DNA of 64,000 bases, from positions 3,286,001 through 3,350,000 of the forward strand of contig JAHQIY010000003.1 of NCBI GenBank assembly GCA_019054805.1. Reading direction: 5' to 3'. Below are positions 54,501 to 64,000 of this stretch, piece by piece; positions within the stretch are counted from its first letter, which is position 1, and every line of letters starts with the position of its first letter. Origin of the DNA: Brachionus manjavacas (taxonomy: Eukaryota > Rotifera > Eurotatoria > Ploima > Brachionidae). Under the pieces are notes generated by a model that saw only the letters and a list, made by a program, of their open reading frames with translations, was not told the DNA's origin and made no database searches. A program made the translations under genes and the position numbers.

Positions 54501-57292
54501 GTTCGCCATGTTAAAATATATGTATATTCTTTCTATAGAGTGGCGCCTTTATTTCAATTGAATAAAGCGCTAATTTTTTCTTTTACTAAAAGAAATAATT
54601 TAGTTCTGTAAAATGCTTGATTATAAGCAAATTCGCTTAATACAGTAAAATAAGTCTGCAAAATACTCTGCAATTTTCTGCGATTTGCACACCATTAAAA
54701 AGTATTCTAATCAAGGGTGCAATTACATTGCAGAGTTTTTGCAGACATATATTTTTGGATTAAGCAAAGTTGCTTAACCACTAAGCATTTCATAGAAGTA
54801 AACTATCTATTTTAGTAAAAATTTTATTCAAGTTTTTCCGAATTGAAACGACCGAATTGAAATGAACTTCACAACCCCGATATTTTCCATAGGATCAGAC
54901 TTTGAATTTATTTCTAAATTTGAATATTTAAATGAAAGAATATAAAAATTTTGTTGATAATTTTAAATAAATTTTATGACCAAAAGAATGAATTACTAGA
55001 ATTATTAGTTAATTTAAAGCAATCTTTGATTAGTTAGTAAAAAAAAAGAATTTTTAGATTATTCCCGTTTCTATTATAAGTTATTAAATAAAATTGTCCA
55101 AAATTTTAAATGGTTTTATTAATTTAATTAATATAATCAACTATTAGAAGAATTGAATTCAAGGCCAATTAAAGTTTGTCATTCTTTAGTAAATAGACCC
55201 ATTACGGGAACAAAAACGACAAATTTTATAAATTGATTTAACGAAAGCCAAAAAAAATACAAAGGAAAGAATAATTCTTATTTCCTTTTGTACTCTCTGT
55301 ACTAACTGTATAATAAAAAAGTAATAAAAAAAAATCAACGCTTTTCTTAAATCAAGAGAAACAAACAAAGCAGGGAAAGTGCGGAGGGGACGACTTGTTT
55401 TCTATTTTAAATTCCACAAAATTTTTAAAAAAAAACCTAATTTTTAGAGAATATTTTAATGGTATCAAATGTGTTGCAAAGAAAAACTATTTGGAGTCAT
55501 GCACGGAACCACAACAATGTCTGGATTCGGAATCAACTTATTGCAATTCTACCCACTGTGTCTGTCAGGAAACAGAATATTTTTCAATAAACAAATGTGT
55601 GTCTCGTCTGGGAGAATTAGAAACATGCTTTTCCACCGAAATGTGTCTAAAAGACATGGTCTGCAATGGCACTAATTGTATGTGTCTAGGAAATAAGTAC
55701 TATGATAATACAACTAATCAATGTACTGATCAAAAAATAGTTAATAATTATTGTGACAAAAATTTGGAGTGTAGATCTGATTTGGGTCTTGTGTGCACTG
55801 GTAATCGTTGCATTTGTGGCTCATCATCACATACATGGTCAAACACAAATCAAAAATGTTTATTGACTTATTCAGAGGGATCTTGTCTGACAGGTGATGC
55901 ATGTAACCCGGATCAAAATCTTAAATGCATTAACGATGATTGCAATTGCCCTATCGCATCAGTTGATGGTATATGTGACTGCAGTAGAGTTGAAGGTTCT
56001 GAAGAATTCTGGGACGGATCATTTTGTTCTTCGGCTAAAAATTACACAGACCATTGTTCAAATGATTTCGAATGTCAGACTAAGACACAAAATACACTCT
56101 GTATAGCTGGTTCATGTATTTGCTCTAATTATTCACTGTAATTCTAATCTTTATTTTTTCTTTTGATAATAAAATATTTTTTTTAAAAAGAGAATTTTGG
56201 AATGGAAATAAATGTCAGAGTAAAAAAAGACACTTGGAAACTTGTAACCAAAAGTCCGAATGTCTTGATTCAGATACTACTGACTGCATAAACTATATTT
56301 GTTCATGTCCCCCCGGTCAATATTATCATGAAGGATTTAAAAAATGTGTAACCCGCCTGGGAGAATTTGAAGCTTGTGACAATGATACAATGTGTTTAGA
56401 AGCAATGACTTGTCATTCAATGAACAAGTCTTGTCTGTGCAATTCTGATGAGTATTTTGAAAATATTACTTCAGAATGCAGAGTAAAAAAATCAATTAAT
56501 TCAATTTGTGACAATGATTGGCAATGCTCAAGTCTAAAGGGTTTGACATGTCAAAATAATAGATGCATGTGTACTTTAAATACACATACTTGGGATACAT
56601 CAAATCAAGAATGTAGAATAACATATTCCACATTATCATGCAGTTCAGATGATGACTGCAACACTTCTGAAAATCTAGTTTGTACTGATTTCACAGAAAG
56701 ATGCAGCTGTCCATCAAATCAAACATTGAAAATTTGTGATTGTTCAAATTCTAATGACAAATATTGGAATGAGTCGTCTTGTGTCGATGGAAAATCTTAT
56801 GGTTTACCTTGTAATTTTTCTTATGAATGTAAAGTTAAACAAGAAAAATTGACTTGTCGAAATAATATTTGTCAGTGTGAAGAAAATGAAAAGTTCGAAA
56901 ATAATGAATGCATTGAAAAGTGTCCGATTGGAACTTTAATTTTTGATAATCAATGTTTTTATTTTTCGAATATAGCGGAAAAACAAAGTGATGCCAAGTC
57001 TGATTGCGATAGTCTAAAATTAAATGGTCATGAAAACTGGAAAATAGCTATAGTCAAAGATTCTTCTACCAATAATTTTTTAAAAGAATATTTTCAAAGT
57101 ATAGGAAATACAGAGGTTTATTGGTTAGATGAAATAGATAATGGCGAATGGAAAGAAAATAAAATTAATACTGATTTTTCATTTTGTCCGTTAAGTAATA
57201 CTAGAAAAGCGACACATTATTTTGTTGATTGCTTCGATAACAGCATCCATAAAGATGATGATCATAAATATATATGCCGCAAAACTTTTTAA
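48521..57292 (+). CDS. Type II membrane protein with cysteine-rich (EB/EGF-like) super-repeats and a C-terminal C-type lectin domain, 6 exons
   Basis: Exons: 48521-49053, 49104-49213, 49261-49965, 53253-53841, 55448-56137, 56191-57292; sum 3729 nt, 1242 residues. Residues 1-31 are cytoplasmic-type (lysine-rich), 32-56 form one membrane span (WALAIGITTLVALAVVFSAS), with no signal peptide, hence type II. The ectodomain is about four super-repeats of roughly 230 residues, one per exon 3-6, each with the series LGEFETC..MCLDPM.C, EYFENITS.C, C..D.ECRSDLGL.C, HTWS....C..TYS, C..D..CN, CDC....YWNG..C and C.LDSE.T.C. Spacing fits EB/EGF-like modules. Residues about 1121-1242 are a C-type lectin fold (CPIGTLIFDNQCFYFS ... 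YWLDEIDNGEW ... HKYICRKTF) without EPN, QPD or WND calcium motifs, so calcium-dependent sugar binding is doubtful. Intron 2 is GC-AG. AATAAA lies near 57355. Confidence 0.85.
50860..51145 (+). repeat. Candidate tRNA-derived SINE in intron 3 of the lectin gene
   Basis: A GC-richer island holds a near-consensus B box (gggttcaaaacc, 50929-50940) preceded by agagggtcgag, as in a tRNA variable/T arm, and an A-box-like tagttaaagg about 60 bp upstream. The body (atctccgcaatgcggggcga, accagtttcgactgg) is unrelated to tRNA, and the 3' end is A-rich. It does not fold as a complete tRNA. No second copy is in the window, so the call rests on the boxes only. Confidence 0.4.
51118..51560 (-). mobile_element. 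Two partial 3' ends of the jockey-like LINE, minus orientation
   Basis: 51118-51185 and 51432-51523 share ttgattcaaaactcgtt and cagtatggcaactaatagaa. They match the C-terminal end of the family at 24700-24790. Between them, the reverse complement of 51269-51293 is a decayed family tail (ctgagggtactttagtttag) followed by aaataaataaataaa. This suggests one truncated insertion next to an older or duplicated piece. Confidence 0.6.
51923..52010 (+). repeat. Partial second copy of the hAT-like MITE
   Basis: tctttttaaggtaatttatg then atataaagatg and gattttt..cttgatttttaaaag match 18165-18240, left of the LINE insertion in the perlecan-like gene's intron. No terminal repeats are preserved here. Confidence 0.65.
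52011..53252. other. Rest of intron 3 of the lectin gene
   Basis: AT-rich. At 52735-52870 there is a worn LINE 3' UTR (ttcattgtgtaattgctccc, compare ccattgtgtaattgctacct at 62803). At 52375-52550 lies a less AT-rich stretch (acgggc, gaagcgtcttcttctg, gcgcatcagttgagaagc) that I cannot assign. Confidence 0.45.
54611..54790. repeat. 180-bp foldback element in intron 4 of the lectin gene
   Basis: 54611-54673 (aaatgcttgattataagcaa ... gtctgcaaaatactctgcaa) and the reverse complement of 54728-54790 (aaatgcttagtggttaagca ... gtctgcaaaaactctgcaa) pair over about 60 bp with small gaps. No coding capacity. Its tctgcaaa/ctctgcaa strings recall the hairpin at 6529-6700. Confidence 0.65.
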
Positions 57293-58034
57293 ACAAAATT
57301 TTTAGTTTATTTGAATGTTAAAGGGCCAGTTTATAAAAAAATTTAAAAAGTTAAAAATAAAATTTTTATTAAAAATGTGCAGACTTTTTGCTATCCTATC
57401 AAAAGAGATTAAAAATAAATTTAAGAAATTAAGTTAAAAAAAAAAAACAAACTGAATGATTAGGTTTGTCAGATCAATAAGTAATTGCGCATTTTTAGAA
57501 AAAATTTAAGCGAAGTCTCTCATGTTTTGTACAAAATAAGCATGTCCAACCAAAAATTTAAAGCTAAATTGTAAAATAAAGTGTTTTTTAAAAACTGTCA
57601 GCCATTTTTCGCTCAGTCAGATGCATCTTAACACGAAATTGGCTCTTTAATTGAACAATGCAGACCTGATAAAAAATAAATTCATGTCAATAATGTTTGC
57701 AAATATTTGTCCTATCTCATAAGGCAAAAATAAGCATGTCTTTAAATGAGTGTAAAGAGTTCCATGTTTATTTGATGAATAATATTAAAATTAATTTAAA
57801 TAAAAAAAGAGGAAAAGATTACAATTAAATGTCTATTGTAAAATTGATTAGTTTAGGAAAGATTATTTTCCTCGAGGTATAACATCACATGTAAAAAGTT
57901 ATGCGTGACCATAAATTTTTCTCAAATTTTTGGCTTCCGACCATACAATGGACTTCGAAACGTTGACGAGTTTTGATCCGAGTACAGGTACAATACTCGA
58001 ACTCTAGCTCGTACTCGTTTGTTCGAGTTTTTTT
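57293..58034. other. 3' flank of the lectin gene and anonymous DNA
   Basis: AT-rich. A polyA signal candidate is near 57355. Around 57955-58040 a less AT-rich stretch repeats actcg-type strings (gtactcgttt, gttcgagttt, ttcgagtcc). Nothing coding. Confidence 0.45.
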
Positions 58035-58402
58035 CGAGTCCTAGTGTGTTTTGATTGAGACCCTATTTTTTGTTTGACAATATCTTAATAATATTTAGCC
58101 TTTTGTTGCAGCATTCTTTAATTTCGTCTACTAGTATATTAAAGTTTAACCTAGAATCAAATTTAATACCAAGAAACTTGATTTCTTTTTGGCTCACTAT
58201 TCTGTTTCCATAGATTTTTAAGTTTAGATTATCACCCTTTTTTTTGTACCTAGAAAAGACTATTGAACACGACTTTTCAACTGATATCTTCATTTTCCAT
58301 TTAATAAGCCATTGTTCTAGTTCGTTGGTGTATTTATTAATCTTATTTTCTTGGTTCCCTTTCTTGTTATAAATGAAGAATGTAACTAGATCATCTACGA
58401 AG
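58035..58402 (-). mobile_element. Jockey-like LINE RT fragment, nearly identical to the plus-strand copy at 62120-62480
   Basis: Encodes ENKINKYTNELEQWLIKWK (with one change), MKISVEKSCSIVFSRYKKK, IYGNRIVSQKEIKFLGIKFD and RLNFNILVDEIKECCNKRLN. By eye it differs from the plus-strand copy at about five positions in some 365 bp. Both edges are abrupt, and it lacks the YADD box upstream and the 3' tail downstream. Confidence 0.8.
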
Positions 58403-58502
58403 TGCCTAATTCACATTACGCACTATTGACAGCATTTTATAACTTAATATTGACTATTTGGGATAAAAAAAATTAATTTTTGATTTGTTTTTAAATTTTA
58501 AA

Positions 58503-58652
58503 ATATGGCAAGTTTTTTTTTCTATTTAATCTTTTTGAAATTTGGAAATTACGTTGGTTAATTTAAACTCAATGCTTAAGCATGTTAAAATTTGAAATTT
58601 AATTACGCAATTATTTCTTAAAATGTAAAATAGAAAAAAAAACTTGGCATAT
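58503..58652. repeat. Inverted repeat next to the CR1-like LINE 3' end
   Basis: tatggcaagtttttttttc (about 58505-58523) and the reverse complement of about 58632-58650 (tatgccaagtttttttttc) match with one difference, and both continue with tattt. The loop is about 105 bp. Probably a miniature element remnant. Confidence 0.55.
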
Positions 58653-58725
58653 GTAAAAACAAGTTCGACAACAATAAAGGCGATGACATAAAATAAAAGT
58701 AGAATTAAAGCTGACTTTTAATTAG

Positions 58726-61657
58726 CTAGGGATTAAAAATGTTTTGATTTGCTTTTATAAAGTTGTCTAAACCTTCTTTGAACTTCACTGTCGTTGACGA
58801 GTCGACTAATTCTTGGCTGAGTAAATTCCAGTAAGGTAGGATACGATTTGTGAAGAAATGTTCGCGACGGCCTTTCAGCTGGCTCACAGGTTGCTTAATT
58901 AATCTTTTGTTTTGTCTTCTTATCCCAGCTGAGGGCCGGTCTAACCTAGTTGCTGGGGCAGATACAACAGGGAACGTCCAGTTGACCTTATCTAGACCTC
59001 TTTGGATTTTAAAATATGCAATTAAGTCGCCTCTTATTCTTCTTGTGTACAAGTCTGTAAGTTCAAGATGTTTCAACCTCTCTTCATATGGTTTGTTTCT
59101 CAGCTCCGGGACTAGTTTAGTCGCCCTTCTCTGAACATCTTCGAGTACTTTTTGGTCACCCCTTAAGTTTGGGTTCCAAACCGGCACTGCAAACTCAAGA
59201 TGTGGTCTGATATAAGTAGAGTATAGTACTCTGAACATACTCCATCAACGTATGTAAAAGTCCGTCCAATCATACCTAATACGGAGTTAGCTTTGCTGGC
59301 TGCTTTCATGACTTGATTTTTTCATTTTAGGTCTGATGATATGATGATTCCTAGGCCCCTCTCTTGTTCTGATCGCTCCAGAATGTGGGATTGATTGTTC
59401 ACTGTGTCCAGCATGCTAAAATAATGGGCATGTATTGTTTTTTATCGTTTAAGACCATGTATTTGCATTTTTTGGCATTGAATTTTGTGCACCACAATTC
59501 CGTCCATTTTGACAGTCTGTCGAGATCACATTGAATGGATGCTATTGCGTCAGTGTCTGCAATTTTTGAAAAGACTTTTGTGTCATCGGCGTACATTTTG
59601 CATTGATTCTTTATTCCTTCTGGGATGTCATTAATGAATAATACAAAGAGGAGTGGTCCAAGAACTGAGCCCTGTGGTACACCACTTACTACTTCTGACC
59701 ACTCTGATGCTGCGCTCCCTAATACAACTCTTTGTTTTCTACCCGTTAGAAAGTTATCGGTCCATTTAATTAGGCTCTCTTCGAAACCGTAACCCTCCAG
59801 TTTCCGCAGAAGTCTTTTGTGCGGGACCTTGTCGAACGCTTTAGCAAAGTCAAGGAAAATAATTATTATGAGCAAGTTATGGCTCAATGCATCCGTTATT
59901 AAGTCGTTTGTTTCTAATAGGTTCGTTGTGCAACATTTTCTCTCCACAAATCCATGCTGATCTTCGCATTTGAGCTCGTTCGATTGCAGGTAAGAAAAAA
60001 TCTTGTCTTTTACTAACTTCTCCATAATTTTGCAGACAACTGATGTCAATGCTACAGGTCTGTAATTTTCAGCTTGCATTTTGCTTCCGCTTTTAAAGAT
60101 TGGCGTAATGTAAGCCACTTTCCAAAGGCAAGGTAGTTCACTAGAATTCATTGATTTTTGAAATATTAACGATAGTGGCAGAGCTAAGCTTAAGGCACAT
60201 TGTTTTAAGACATGTGGGTGAATAAGGTCAGCTCCGGTCCATTTATCTGCGTTCAACTCACGAAGTTTGACCAACACTTTCTCATAAGAGAGGTCATAGA
60301 TCTCGACTTTGCAGGTCTCTAAGGTTCTACTCTCCAGGATAGGAATGTTGTTGGGATTTTCATGAACGAAAACTGACTTAAATTGTTCGTTGAGCACTTG
60401 ACAAATTTCGTTCAATTCCTCCTTTACTTTACCATTCTTATCCTGAAGCGTTCTTATCCGTTCTTTGACAAATTGCCTTCTTTTGACATAAGAGAATAGT
60501 AATTTTGGGTTGTTTTTCGCTTTCATACATAAATCCTTTTCATATTCTCTAATTGATATACGTATTTCATTATCTAGCATTTTCTTTGTCCTCTTATATT
60601 CATCAACTAAAGATTTGTTTCGGTACCTGTTTGCCAGGAGCTTATTCCACATTTTGTTTTTGTTCCTGATTCGTTTTTTGAGTTCTAAGTGAAGCCACTG
60701 TGGATCTTTGTTTATTTTTTTCGTATTTTCTGGGATGAATTTCTGGCACATTTCGTTGTATTTGTCCACAAAGTATTCGTAGCATTCATTTGTATTTTTA
60801 GTCCTGAAAAGATTAACCCAGTCGACTTCCATCAATTTCTTGTTCATGGAAGCATAGTCGCCTCTCTTAAAGTTAAAGCTTCTGTGATTATACTCTTGAC
60901 TTATGAAATCCCCTGCTAGATTGTAACTTACTGAAAGCAAGTGGTGACCCTTATTTAGTTCACCAAGCGGACTAAGATGTTCAACGGAGTCAATTCTATT
61001 TGGGCACTCTGTCAAAATTAGGTCAAGTACATTAGTGTTAGCTTCTCCACTAACCTGGAATGTCGGTTCAACTACGTGTTGTGAAAGGAAATTATCCTGC
61101 ATTTTCTTGATAAAAAATTGCGCGGACTCATCCTCGTGTTTTAGTAAGAGTATCCGGTCTTCAGTCCACTCAATTGAGTTGAAGTTGAAATCTCCTGCTA
61201 CTATGATTCCGTTTACTTTCTTTTCAAGTAAGTGTTTAGCTTTACTTATTGACCTATTGATTAGAGTGTCCTCCATTTCACTGGTATCATGTGGCCTATA
61301 TATACAGCCTATTAGGATTTTCTCACAGTTTGACTCAATGGTACACCAAATCTGTTCAATTGCATTATTTTTGAGATCACAGTCACTGATTTCGAGCGAT
61401 TTGATCTTCACGTGGACGTAGATACAGACTCCTCCACCTCTTTGTCTGCTACGTTCGCAATTATTCAGTTCACACCAATCAAATTTGTATTCATTATAGT
61501 CTGAGTCTAATGTGGTGATAGACTCAGTACTAAACCATGTCTCTGTTACCATGATTATATCTGGCTTGTGAATTCTAGTAAGGGCCAGGAGTTGCGCCAT
61601 TTTATTGTTTAGGGACGTTGCGTTTGTATAACATATTTTCAGCTGCTTGTTTCCAAT
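58726..61657 (-). mobile_element. CR1-like LINE, long EN-RT frame with downstream lesions, 5'-truncated
   Basis: The minus-strand frame with the first ATG at 61600 runs to 59399 (733 codons), and is open further upstream to about 61657 (KICYTNATSLNN). Endonuclease: [164 protein letters not shown], and YADD intact in YADDTKVF. After 59399 there are a frame shift, an in-frame stop near 59320 and another shift near 59235. The C-terminus then reads 59238-58726 (RNKPYEERLKHLELTDLYTR, RIRGDLIAYFKIQRGLDK). No ORF1 or (CTA)n end is seen. The intact EN-RT frame suggests a fairly young copy. Confidence 0.85.
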
Positions 61658-61892
61658 TAAAAAAATTCAAAAAATTCTCAGTCTCATTCTGATCATTTGA
61701 GCGTACATTGACAGGTGACTGGCATAGTGGTAGAAAATCGTTAAAACGACTTACCAAAGCTTCTTCTAAAACTGGAGTTTTAAGGTCTTTTGGGCTAATT
61801 TGGGAAATTACGTCTTCATCATCACAAAAATAGCATTTCTGCTTATGTCCAACAATTGACACAAGACACTTTAAACTATAGAGGTGGATTCT
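61658..61892 (-). other. Short open stretch fused to the LINE 5' end, related to 38100-38160
   Basis: The minus-strand frame 61862-61602 begins MSIVGHKQKCYFCDDEDV, close to IVGQKPKYYFCDDEN at 38140-38095, and continues KDLKTPVLEEALVSRFNDFL before running into LINE sequence out of frame. A further in-frame YSLKC precedes it. The CxxC and flanking pattern hints at a small zinc-binding piece. It may be a repeat into which the LINE inserted, or part of the LINE's 5' region. Confidence 0.35.
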
Positions 61893-63062
61893 TTTTAAAT
61901 TGATTAAAATGAATCAACCTCATTACTTGACTAACTGGATTAGATCCTTTTTAGATAGTAGGACATTTAAGGTAAATGTGAATGATCATCTGAGCGAAGA
62001 ATATAAAATAACTGCAGGTGTTCCTCAAGGCTCAGTAATTAGTCCTCTTTTATTTAGTATTTATATTAATGACATCCCAAAAAGAAACAAAACAAATAAT
62101 GAATACTCTGTGCTTTTCGCAGATGATCTAGTTACATTCTTCATTTATAACAAGAAAGGGAACCTAGAAAATAAGATTAATAAATACACCAACGAACTAG
62201 AACAATGGCTTATTAAATGGAAAATGAAGATATCAGTTGAAAAGTCGTGTTCAATAGTCTTTTCTAGGTACAAAAAAAAGGGTGATAATCTAAACTTAAA
62301 AATCTATGGTAACAGAATAGTGAGCCAAAAAGAAATCAAGTTTCTTGGTATTAAATTTGATTCTAGGTTAAACTTTAATATACTAGTAGACGAAATTAAA
62401 GAATGCTGCAACAAAAGGCTAAATATTATTGAGAAATTGTCAAACAAAAAATGGGGTCTCAATCAAAACACACTAGGAAATTTATATAAATCTTTAGTCG
62501 GAACGATTTTAGACCATTCTTTTCCTTGCTTGAATTCATTTTCAGTAAATAATATCAAAAAACTACAAGCAATTCAGAATACAGCAGTAAGATCTATCCT
62601 TAAGTTAAAATATGATACTCCCTCCAACATCGTGCAACATGAAGCTTTTAATAAACTAAAATTACTAACAGTCTCAAATCGTCTTTTTGAGTTGAATGAG
62701 AAATATGTTGGGACAGGACTGAGTCATTTTATTCCATTGGTTGAAAGACTGGTGAAGGAATACAAAGAAGGTTTCGAATCAAGATATTATTGAATACCCA
62801 ACTCCATTGTGTAATTGCTACCTTACTATTTCTTCTTTTTTTCCTGAAACTTGAACTATTTAAACATGTGCCACATGTAACAATCTTTTCCAATTTATGT
62901 CTTTTCAACTTTCATTTTTTTAGCTTATTTACTCTATTTTGAATCATTTTTTTATCTAATTTTATTAACTTTAACTTTATTTTTATTTAATTTTTTTTGT
63001 TTTATTTTTAACTTATTCTGAAGGAGCTTTAGTTCGGTACAGAAAACAAAAAAATAAATAAT
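61893..63062 (+). mobile_element. Jockey-like LINE 3' half (RT to 3' tail), open frame 61900-62793
   Basis: 297 codons encode the second half of RT and the C-terminus: PHYLTNWIRSFLDSRTF, AGVPQGSVISPLLFSIYIND, FADD intact in LFADDLVTFF, KISVEKSCSIVFSRY, KEIKFLGIKFDSRLNF, QNTAVRSILKLKYDTPSNIV and SNRLFELNEKYVGTGLSHF. It is followed by a 225-bp 3' UTR and the tail ctgaaggagctttagttcgg + tacag (63018-63042), then an A-rich end. It lacks everything upstream of RT block 3-4, so it is a 5'-truncated insertion. The uninterrupted frame suggests recent arrival. Confidence 0.85.
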
Positions 63063-63529
63063 TAAATTTTTATTGTGACTACTAAAATTTTCTTAAGATC
63101 TCTTTTTTTGACTTAAAAAATTTAAATTCCCACTATTTTAAAAGGTTTTAGGAAAAATTTAATTTATTACTGTTTGTTTTTGATCCAACCTTCGGCAAAT
63201 TATTTTAATATCAAAGTTTTTCTTTTAGAAAAAAAAATTTAGAACTTACATTATTAGGTAAATATAGTTAACTTTATTTGATAAATTTATAAACCATGCT
63301 GTAAAATGTAATATATTTTTTAAAAATTATGGTGACTCTTCAATTTATTTAAAAAATTGCACCCATTCTAAATTTTTTAATCTTTGAATGATACAATTGA
63401 ATGATACATTCAAAAAAGTTTTAAAATAACTGATATTTAAAACTAATAAATTTTAAAATATAATTATCCTAAATTTTGAGACTAAATGATAATAATGTTT
63501 GAAGAAGAAGAATGTCGTGGAGAACTGGT
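63063..63529. other. AT-rich DNA
   Basis: Nothing recognised. Confidence 0.5.
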
Positions 63530-63660
63530 TGGCTTTTGGTAATTTGGTTCGATGTTGAGAGGGAAGGAGACTTCGGGTCCGATGCCCCAGTTGGCTCAGG
63601 TGATAGCGTGTTCTATCTTTAGAGCACAGTCACTTCCCCAGCTCTGCTTTTTTGAGTTCC
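63530..63660 (+). repeat. Possible tRNA-like / SINE head
   Basis: A GC-richer island with gccccagttggctcaggtga (63580-63599), an A-box-like string in the context of a tRNA acceptor and D arm, then tgttctatctttagagca, which folds as an anticodon-type hairpin. A T arm with B box does not follow in place, so this is not a complete tRNA gene. Single copy in the window. Confidence 0.3.
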
Positions 63661-64000
63661 TTCTTGTTCTTCCGTTGACTTCATACCTTTAAGACCTAAG
63701 ACTTTAATTCTAAAATAAGAAAAATTATCAAACCAAAAAATTAGCAAAAAGCCAAAGTATTTAATCTTAAAAATAAAAACATTTTTTCCATTATCTTTAG
63801 CCTTTTTCTCTCTTTTACCATTCTCTGTTTTTAAAAAAATTAAATCACCGAGCATTAATAATGAATGAGAGAGATGAGGTTAAACGAATGAAGTACAATT
63901 TTGAAGCCTTCACTTATCTCATTGTCAGAAATGCAATTAAGGTTTTGGTACCGCTATTTTTAATTTTAAAAAAAACGCTATTGTAACAAAAACTTATCTT
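63661..64000. other. AT-rich DNA at the right edge
   Basis: No supported gene. A minus-strand frame at 63619-63855 is lysine-rich low complexity and is not supported. Confidence 0.4.

Noticed and set aside
63619-63855. Minus-strand 78-codon frame at the right edge
   Set aside because: Lysine/phenylalanine-rich low-complexity translation of AT-rich DNA with no supporting pattern.
1-64000. CRISPR arrays, operons, bacterial-type ribosome sites
   Set aside because: The DNA is eukaryotic (spliced genes, LINEs); the only regular array is the coding minisatellite at 23331-24053, which has no spacers.

Overview
The window is very AT-rich animal DNA with short AT-rich spliceosomal introns (the shortest here are about 50 bp), extracellular-matrix and type II membrane protein genes, and a heavy load of non-LTR retrotransposons (LINEs) and small inverted-repeat DNA elements. 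Base composition, intron size and the LINE types fit a monogonont rotifer (Brachionus-like). This is inference; another compact-intron spiralian is possible.

Layout. 1-980 (minus): N-terminal part of an intronless TMEM45 (DUF716) membrane protein, cut by the window edge. 981-16430: gene-poor DNA with a decayed SWIM-type MULE transposase piece, LINE debris, several foldback elements, a short retroviral-type RNase H fossil and an internally deleted MULE element (8261-10343) with inverted termini and a 9-bp target duplication. 16431-29756 (plus): a 13-exon perlecan-like gene of 1494 codons: signal peptide, five Ig domains, a Tyr/Pro/Thr repeat, three LDLa modules, a sixth Ig, laminin-EGF modules and a laminin IV domain. 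Its second intron holds a hAT-like MITE into which a CR1-like LINE has inserted. 29990-38760: nested LINE copies of three families, including a near full-length CR1-like copy. 38940-43420: a broken Ty3/gypsy-like fossil. 44394-45499 (minus): a two-exon gene of unknown function. 45760-47370: LINE debris. 48521-57292 (plus): a six-exon gene for a type II membrane protein whose ectodomain is about four copies of a roughly 230-residue cysteine-rich (EB/EGF-like) super-repeat and ends in a C-type lectin domain. 58035-63062: a CR1-like LINE with a long EN-RT reading frame, flanked by nearly identical inverted pieces of a second LINE family.

The host genes share a theme: two encode large modular extracellular proteins (basement-membrane type and cell-surface lectin type). 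They do not form an operon or pathway that the sequence shows. Exon structures were checked by splice consensus and reading phase: the exon sums of the perlecan-like gene (4485 nt), the unknown gene (1059 nt) and the lectin gene (3729 nt) are each divisible by three.
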